64,000 nucleotides of DNA from Pogonophryne albipinna (taxonomy: Eukaryota > Chordata > Actinopteri > Perciformes > Artedidraconidae). Below the pieces are notes generated by a model. The model searched no databases. It had not been told where the DNA came from and saw only the letters and a list, made by a program, of their open reading frames with translations. Numbering within the stretch: position 1 is the stretch's first letter; each line of letters begins with the position of its first letter. The position numbers were made by a program, and so were the translations under genes. Of the stretch, positions 58,453 to 64,000 are shown piece after piece. Location: the NCBI GenBank assembly GCA_028583405.1, contig CM053263.1:4006715-4070714 (forward strand), written 5' to 3'.

Positions 58453-59053
58453 ATGTACATCTTCCTGGCCCTTCTTTATGTCTCTTTGGCGGCTCCTGGG
58501 TGCTCAAGATTTCTAACAAAGAGAGACTCCACCAGAAATAGTATACAAAGCATCATAACCATAGCCAAGATAACCCTGGTCCACATCAAGATGGTAAGGA
58601 CAAAGGTTTGCTTGCCAGATATTAACAGTGGAATCTAATAAGTGTGCTTCAAGAAACATGTGGAATATTTATCCTGCTTCACTTTTAGAAAGTTTGGGTA
58701 TAAAATGACATGTTCTCCTTGTTTTTCTTTAGTTTCCATTGGATCCACAGATATAAACCAGCACTCCTTCCATAGAGGGACTGACTAGTATCTGCCATGA
58801 CCTCGGACATTTAGAAAATGAGCTGTAGAACCCTTTCACAGATGTCGTCGGCCAGATTGTGGCTGATGTCTCCAGTTTGGAGGGAAGGGTTCGTTCCTTC
58901 GCCCTGACTATGGACTGTCCCATCCAGGCACGACCCAGAGGAGAGACGTCCAACACCAACTTCCCCGACAGCCGGCTCCAGCTGACTCTGACCAAGGTGC
59001 AGCGCTACCTGGAAGAGTTTCTTCTCCAAGAGGACAAACTCAAAGTCTGCTGA
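58453..59053 (+). pseudogene. lep: Leptin (teleost, probably leptin-b type), two nonsense codons in exon 2
   Basis: Leptin is a secreted four-helix cytokine acting through the leptin receptor and JAK/STAT to control appetite and energy balance. Exon 1 (58453-58593) encodes a signal peptide (MYIFLALLYVSLAAPGCS) and helix A (SIQSIITIAKITLVHIK). It ends at ATG|GTAAGG; an alternative in-phase donor is at 58605. Intron 58594-58732 ends TTTCTTTAG. Exon 2 (58733-59053) carries the remaining helices (SIEGLTSI, DVSSLEGRVR, LTLTKVQRYL) and both disulfide cysteines (TMDCP and the C-terminal LKVC just before TGA). The total is 153 codons, near the family length. The frame is broken by TAA at 58754-58756 and TAG at 58826-58828, both in exon 2 and unavoidable with either donor. 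Otherwise helices and cysteines are well kept, so loss looks recent. Assembly error is the alternative. An AATAAA at 59414-59419 marks the likely 3' end. The b-type label is from memory. Confidence 0.85.
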
Positions 59054-59440
59054 GAAATCCACACTTCTATCAAACGTATGCAAGTCCTTCCATAATAGCT
59101 CAGCGACGTCAACAACCTTTGCACATATCTTGCACTTTATTTCATATTTCTACAATAATGCTCCTCCAATGGTTTTTTATAAAATGTTTTAAATGGTACA
59201 CTTATTTATTGACTAGACTATTATTAAAATTGTTTTAATATTTGAAAAAAACTGAATATAGCAAGCTTTTTTGCCAGTATGGTTTACAATTAGAAAAAGG
59301 GTTTTGGTTTTTAGTATGGGTGATATGTTAAAGTTATTTTTGAGGAAAAGTACGCAAAACTATTTGATGATTGTCCAATGTGATTGGTGTTTGTGATAAC
59401 AATGTTTGTATAAAATAAAAGAAGACCTAAATTCAAACAA
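59054..59440 (+). other. Leptin 3' UTR and polyadenylation signal
   Basis: AT-rich DNA after the leptin stop, ending with AATAAA at 59414-59419 in the context GTATAAAATAAAAGAAG. No competing gene is present. Confidence 0.6.
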
Positions 59441-59930
59441 AAAGAGTTGGGTCTCATTTTGATTGAGTGTACTTAGGGAGTTACATGACATGAATACCAT
59501 TGGAAATAATTAAGACTTTTCAAACTATATTTTCATTGAATTATTAATGAATAATTCAATGAAAATACAGTTCGATGATATGAATGTTAAATGAAAGGTG
59601 GATTCAAATCTAATAAAAGCAGTGTGAACTACTTGTACCCTGTGGTAAAACAATTTTGCATTGATTTTGACTCATAAAGTCTTCGAGGCTTTCATCAAAA
59701 AACATTAAATAAATATATCCAGAAAAAATAGAAAAAGCATTACAATCCCAAGAGGTGTTCCTTCTCTTATAGTGTAGGAATAGCCTACAAATCTGCATCT
59801 GCAAGAAAGGAGACTGCTGGGTTGTCATACAAAAATCTGAAATGTATCTTCTTTTTACATTTTAGTTAAATACATGTTCACTAATACTGGCAAGTTAGCG
59901 TGAAAGTAATGACAATAAAAGGTTTTGTGT
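59441..59930. other. Intergenic, containing an 18-bp perfect inverted repeat
   Basis: Arms 59528-59545 and 59550-59567 (TATTTTCATTGAATTATT and its complement) are separated by four bases, forming a stable AT hairpin or cruciform. Nothing else was recognised. Confidence 0.7.
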
Positions 59931-60159
59931 CTTTCAAACAGAGGTGGGGGAAGTACTCAGATCTTATGGTTACTGTGAGTATAATTAGAAGTACTAAAGT
60001 ATATAGTCCTGCATTCAAAATGTTACTCAAGTGAAAGTACAAAAGTATTGGCATATAGGCCTACATATACTTAAAGTACCAAAATTAAAAGTAGTCATTC
60101 TGCAGATTGGTCCATTTCAGAATAATATATAATGTTTTATAATTATTGATGCATTAAAG

Positions 60160-60739
60160 CACATGTGTCAAACTCAAGGCCCGGGGGCCAAATCAGGCCC
60201 GTCGTGGATTTAATTTCGGCCCGCAGGATCATTTTGAATTACTATTAGATCTGACCCGCCGGTATATTGCACGCACATCTTCACTCAATCCTGAGGGTCT
60301 CCTCAGCTCAGAGCCTGAGCCCAAACATTGATGAACTTGCACCCAAGATGAGATGCCAAGTATCTGGCTTGAACTAGCATCACAGAGCAGCAAACTGAGT
60401 TTTCTTTTGCACTTTTTTTCTTGCGACAACAGGGCATGTTTGTTTTTTTCTTTGAGGGAAATTGTTTTTTTGAAGCTGTTGTTGGCCTCTGGAAAAATGT
60501 AATCATAAGAAATGACTGGAAAAGCTGCAGATAGAGCCATAAGAAATGAATGCAACTGATTATGTAATGTTGTTTTTATAGGCAATAATTTAAGCTTTGT
60601 TAGTTCCAGGTTTAATATGTGCAATAAGTTAATTTCAATAAGTTGTGCAATAAACATTGAACCAGACCGGCTCTCGGCTAGTAGGCCTACCGATTTTTTT
60701 TATTTTGGCCCACTGTGTGGCAGGAGTTTGACACCCCTG
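60160..60739. mobile_element. Second-level hAT MITE (TGTCAAACTC termini), 580 bp
   Basis: The left end CACATGTGTCAAACTC and reversed right end CAGGGGTGTCAAACTC form the inverted repeats. The duplication CATTAAAG is at 60152-60159. Its partner, 61420-61427, was pushed away by the third insertion, which split the target duplication. GGCCCGGGGGCCAAATCAGG near the left end is characteristic of the family. Non-coding. Confidence 0.92.
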
Positions 60740-60742
60740 CAT

Positions 60743-61414
60743 CAGTGGCGGTTCTAGACCAATTTGACTGGGGGGGCCACTGGGGGGCCAGTTATTTTCT
60801 GAGGGGGGCACAATAAATGCAGGACGAAAAAGAGAACTAGACAGTATGAAGTAATTGCGTATAAGAAAACAATGCAATACAGTTATTGGTATTTGTTTCA
60901 GTACACTTATTTATTTCAGATATATCTTATAGTTATTACTGTTAGCTTCAGCTTAAGTTATAGTAGGCCTACAATTTTTGCACTAACACCATATGATATT
61001 TATATAAGAATAAAGGCAATGAACAGTTACATCTCTACTTTACATCTACAATTACACGGATACAATAGTTTAACTCACCTTCAATTATCGTGGTAGTCTC
61101 TCGAAACGTAGGTTTCAATCAGTCTTTCTTGGATGCAACAGCCTCTGATGATCCGAGATGAAAAGTGTTTGTTTTTCGAGTGCTTCAGCCGGACAGTGAA
61201 AGTGAGTGCACCGCTCTAATGGGTCCTGAGTGCACCACTCTAATGGGTCCGACTAGAATGACGAATAACGTTAGTTCCGCCTATTCCGTCATTCAATAAA
61301 TCGTGTAATAAATCAGTTTTAATTTTTTTCACTTTTAATTTTTAGGGGGGCCACAGGGGGGTCAGAGGTCAGTGTTAGGGGGGCACTGCCCCCCCCCCCC
61401 TAGAACCGCCCCTG
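60743..61414. mobile_element. Third-level hAT element (CAGTGGCGGTTCTAG termini), 672 bp
   Basis: The left end CAGTGGCGGTTCTAG and reversed right end CAGGGGCGGTTCTAG are inverted repeats. They are flanked by a perfect 8-bp duplication CCCTGCAT (60735-60742 and 61415-61422) that straddles the end of the second element. G-runs near both ends are typical. A 24-bp tandem duplication (GAGTGCACCGCTCTAATGGG...) lies at 61204-61251. There is no transposase. Confidence 0.93.
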
Positions 61415-61744
61415 CCCTGCATTAAAGTGTTATCAAAGCTGGTAAAGGTGCAGCTAGTTTTAATGCATTTGTATACTGCAGGGTAGCTTGTGAATTTACT
61501 CCAGGTGTAACTAAAGTCTGATTTAAGAGTTGATTATATTTCACATGGCCTATTTATCAAAATCCGTAAAGTAACTAAAGGTAGTAAAAAAAATGGGTGG
61601 AGTACAAGTTAACAATTTACCTCTGAACTGTAGTGGGGTAGAAGTAGCCTACAAAGTAGTCATGTACAAGTAGGCCTACCTAACAATTCTATTTACTTTG
61701 TACTGAGTAAATGTACTTTGTTAATTTACACCACTGCTTTCAAA

Positions 61745-62380
61745 CGGTTATTTATTCACGGTCTATCAAGTGTAACCCTTTGAGTGAATGTCTGTTAAAT
61801 ATCCAACCTAAAACTAATGTCATCTTGGTTTAGCCAACAACATGCTAGCTAAAAACCATTAGACATTTTTAGCTAGCATGCTGCTCCACGTCATATAGTT
61901 GTCTACGTCAATTAACAATCTCTTTAGACATCCATGCTAGCTCATCATAGCAAGCAGCAACTATAATCTACATTTATGTCTTTAATATAACACCACCAGT
62001 TAGTATGAGTGCTGACGATACACTCGAAACGCACATCTCTCCACAGGTTCATCCGGGCCTCACATTAAATGCAGAAATCCACATGCAATACCAGTGTTTC
62101 AACAGCAGATGTCACCATTTTCTACTGTATCATATGCTTGGAAAAGGTGAACCACAACACAAGTGCTTTCAGTGCTTCAGAAGGCCTCTTCCCCAAAACC
62201 CTTACGTTAAAAGTTTACAATTCTGCAATAATCTCAACACTCACCTTTGTTCTATCCAACTGGAACTGGTTGCAGTGTCGGCCATGTTTCCATCACCTGC
62301 TTGCATCAAATTCACTTTTTAAATCCAGTTCAGGTAATGGACACACCTTCCTGCTGCCAGCTGACAATCCATTGCTGCCT
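61745..62380. other. Intergenic with a 15-bp perfect inverted repeat
   Basis: CATGCTAGCTAAAAA (61841-61855) and its complement (61866-61880) form a hairpin with a 10-base loop. The open frames at 62005-62383 have no domain; their right part may belong to the adjoining LINE fragment. Confidence 0.55.
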
Positions 62381-62384
62381 TAGC

Positions 62385-62535
62385 TCCCTGGTCTTCAGGC
62401 CCTAGTCCTTTCTTGGTCCCCCGGCTTCCTTTATTTTTTGTTCGTCTGTTTGTTTTGTTTGTCCACCATGTACAGCGACCTTGGGTCCCTTGAAAGGCGC
62501 TATATAAATATCATTTATTATTACTATTATTAGCT
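62385..62535 (+). mobile_element. 3' end fragment of an L2-like LINE
   Basis: TGTACAGCGACCTTGGGTCC followed by AAAGGCGCTATATAAATATC and a (TTATTA)n tail is the usual 3' terminus of fish L2-type LINEs and SINEs sharing that tail. Only the UTR part is recognisable. Confidence 0.65.
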
Positions 62536-62689
62536 GTCCTACATCATGCCTGTTGAAAATGGCTTGCTGCCTGAGCTATTATCCCTCAAGTAACAAAATC
62601 CCACCATGCACTGACTATCTAAAGCTGCCTTTGCCATTCATATACATTGGTTTCGGGAAATAAAACACGGGTGACAAGAGAGGTTAGGA

Positions 62690-63013
62690 ACAATGCAATG
62701 CACATTTTAACTTTATTTCTAAATATTATCTTACATTTTGTGCAAAAACCTGGTCTTTGATATCAATGTGCAAACACAGGTCGTTAAAGAACACTTCTTG
62801 TGCAAAGCAAGCATCTCATGACAAAAGGCTACTCAATCAATAGTTAAATAGTGCATATCAATTTAAATATATCCTTAAATAGAATCTAAACTAAACAATA
62901 CAGAATGCTTTACAAGGAGTCAAAATGATCTGTTAAGTTATACTAGTAAATCATGCTACAGCTGCAAGATAAAAGGATCAAAGAGCATTGTCTTTGAATT
63001 CATAAAAAGCAGT
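62690..63013 (-). other. 3' UTR of the TMEM53-like gene
   Basis: Lies directly after the stop codon of the minus-strand exon. AATAAA on the minus strand at 62712-62717 gives a plausible polyadenylation site near 62690. It is AT-rich and non-coding. Confidence 0.6.
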
Positions 63014-63375
63014 TTACATTTGTGCTTTGAGGGAGGAAATAGGCAGCAAGTTCAAGAATTTCTCCAGCGTGGACAGGTAGTCTTCTCGGTGGCATCGCAA
63101 GTGGGCTGCATGTTTGGACTCCTTCCACTTCCTGCTCTCCACAGTCATACCCCTCCTCTTCCATCGGTCCATTAACGTTTCCATGTCAGCCGAGTTGCAC
63201 AGGGCGTCGTTTTCACTGAAGAAGAAAAGTGCTGGCGCAGTAATCGGGATGTCTTGGAAAACTTGGATGCTTTTGTTGTAGAAGTCTGCTGTGTGGGTTT
63301 TGAAGAGCCAGAAGTAAAACATAGCGATGTTTTTGACAAAGCTCTCTAAATGCGGCACGAGAGTCTTGCCGAGGC
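63014..63375 (-). CDS. TMEM53 / DUF829-family protein, last exon (partial gene)
   Basis: The exon starts after a good acceptor (CTATTTTCAG on the minus strand, 63376 upward) with two bases completing a split codon. It reads about 120 codons to TAA at 63014-63016. The peptide begins LGKTLVPHLESFVKN. It then shows a beta-strand with an acidic loop (APALFFFSENDALC), a helix (METLMDRWKRRGM), and the conserved KHAAHLRCHREDY block with its C-terminal His. This is the end of the alpha/beta-hydrolase-like DUF829 fold: the Asp after FSEN and this His sit where the acid and His of the hydrolase triad lie. TMEM53 is a nuclear-envelope protein linked to BMP/SMAD signalling in mammals. Fish have several related copies, so the paralogue is not fixed. 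Upstream exons lie beyond the right edge or were not found before the CA run. Confidence 0.75.
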
Positions 63376-63753
63376 CTGAAAATAGAGAAAGTAAAACATC
63401 AAGAGGGTTAATATTTAATAATAAGTGGTATTATTACATAAATATACACAACATATTACTGTATGTGGCGGGGTTCCAAACTTCAATACTGCTGAAGGTT
63501 ATGGGCCACAGCTGAAATGCTTTCTAATGTTTTTTTGTCTATGTTTTCTTAAATTTCTGAAGAATTTGCCACATTTAAAGTATGCTGAATTAGCCATTAG
63601 TGGTCCCTGTTTACAATGGTTGAACACGCAACCACCACTGGGTTACGATGATACTGAAAAAAACTTAAAGGTCCCATGTTTCTCTTTTTCCATTTTTTTT
63701 CTTCCTGGTCATAGTGACGTACCGGTCATGACGTAACGGCTCCGAGCTCCGCG

Positions 63754-63962
<209 letters not shown>

Positions 63963-64000
63963 CCTTATCTTTTCTCAGCCGCGGTACTCCGCGCAGCTTC

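Larger units (their letters stand above)
59939..61736. mobile_element. Outer hAT MITE (CAGAGGTGG...CACCACTG) carrying two nested hATs
   Basis: Ends CAGAGGTGG and CACCACTG are inverted, and flanked by a perfect 8-bp duplication CTTTCAAA (59931-59938 and 61737-61744). Its own sequence, about 530 bp, is rich in AAGTAC/GTACTT motifs, as in a well-known fish repeat. It is interrupted at 60160-61427 by the two further elements below. Confidence 0.92.

Overview
The window reads as nuclear DNA of a teleost fish, probably a percomorph. It is gene-poor and A+T-moderate. It carries five (GT)n/(CA)n runs of 100-210 bp, L2-clade LINE pieces, a BEL/Pao LTR retrotransposon, many fish-type hAT elements and MITEs, and spliced vertebrate-style genes. 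I see no prokaryotic operons, CRISPR arrays or rRNA/tRNA genes. Most of the long open frames come from microsatellites or chance.

Layout. 1-7.4 kb: non-coding DNA with three GT runs, then a small CpG-rich, CRE-containing patch (about 7.43-7.64 kb) that looks like a promoter or first exon. 7,987-16,794: a nearly complete but dead BEL/Pao element with ~1.02 kb LTRs, a 5-bp AATGC target duplication and a tRNA-Tyr-type primer site. Its 5' LTR is split by a 1.36-kb hAT element, which is itself split by a 336-bp MITE. Its gag-pol has a frameshift, lacks the integrase core and has a nonsense codon. 16.8-34.5 kb: intergenic DNA with a 627-bp MITE (22.2 kb), a hAT-like remnant with a recognisable transposase first exon (23.9-25.0 kb), other repeat fragments, a GT run and a CTT run. 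Some parts resemble conserved non-coding DNA. 34.5-35.7 kb: a 5'-truncated L2 LINE with an open reverse-transcriptase C-terminal half. 35.7-49.4 kb: intergenic, with a 288-bp hAT MITE (38.9 kb) and a 329-bp Harbinger-type MITE (45.26 kb).

49.5-63.4 kb is the gene-bearing part. A CpG- and G-rich, CRE-containing block (about 49.5-51.0 kb) may be a promoter. mir-129-1 lies at 54.1 kb and is recognisable in both arms. A two-exon leptin gene at 58.45-59.05 kb has two in-frame stops in exon 2. mir-129-1 beside leptin is the order known from mammals (LRRC4 - MIR129-1 - LEP), so the locus identity is well supported. On the minus strand at 62.7-63.4 kb is the last exon and 3' UTR of a TMEM53/DUF829-family gene that continues beyond the right edge. 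Between leptin and this gene sits a 1.8-kb stack of three hAT elements nested in one another, each with an intact 8-bp target duplication.

The two findings most worth checking are the apparent inactivation of this leptin copy next to a conserved mir-129-1, and the two fully resolvable triple-nested transposon stacks, which give a relative insertion order.
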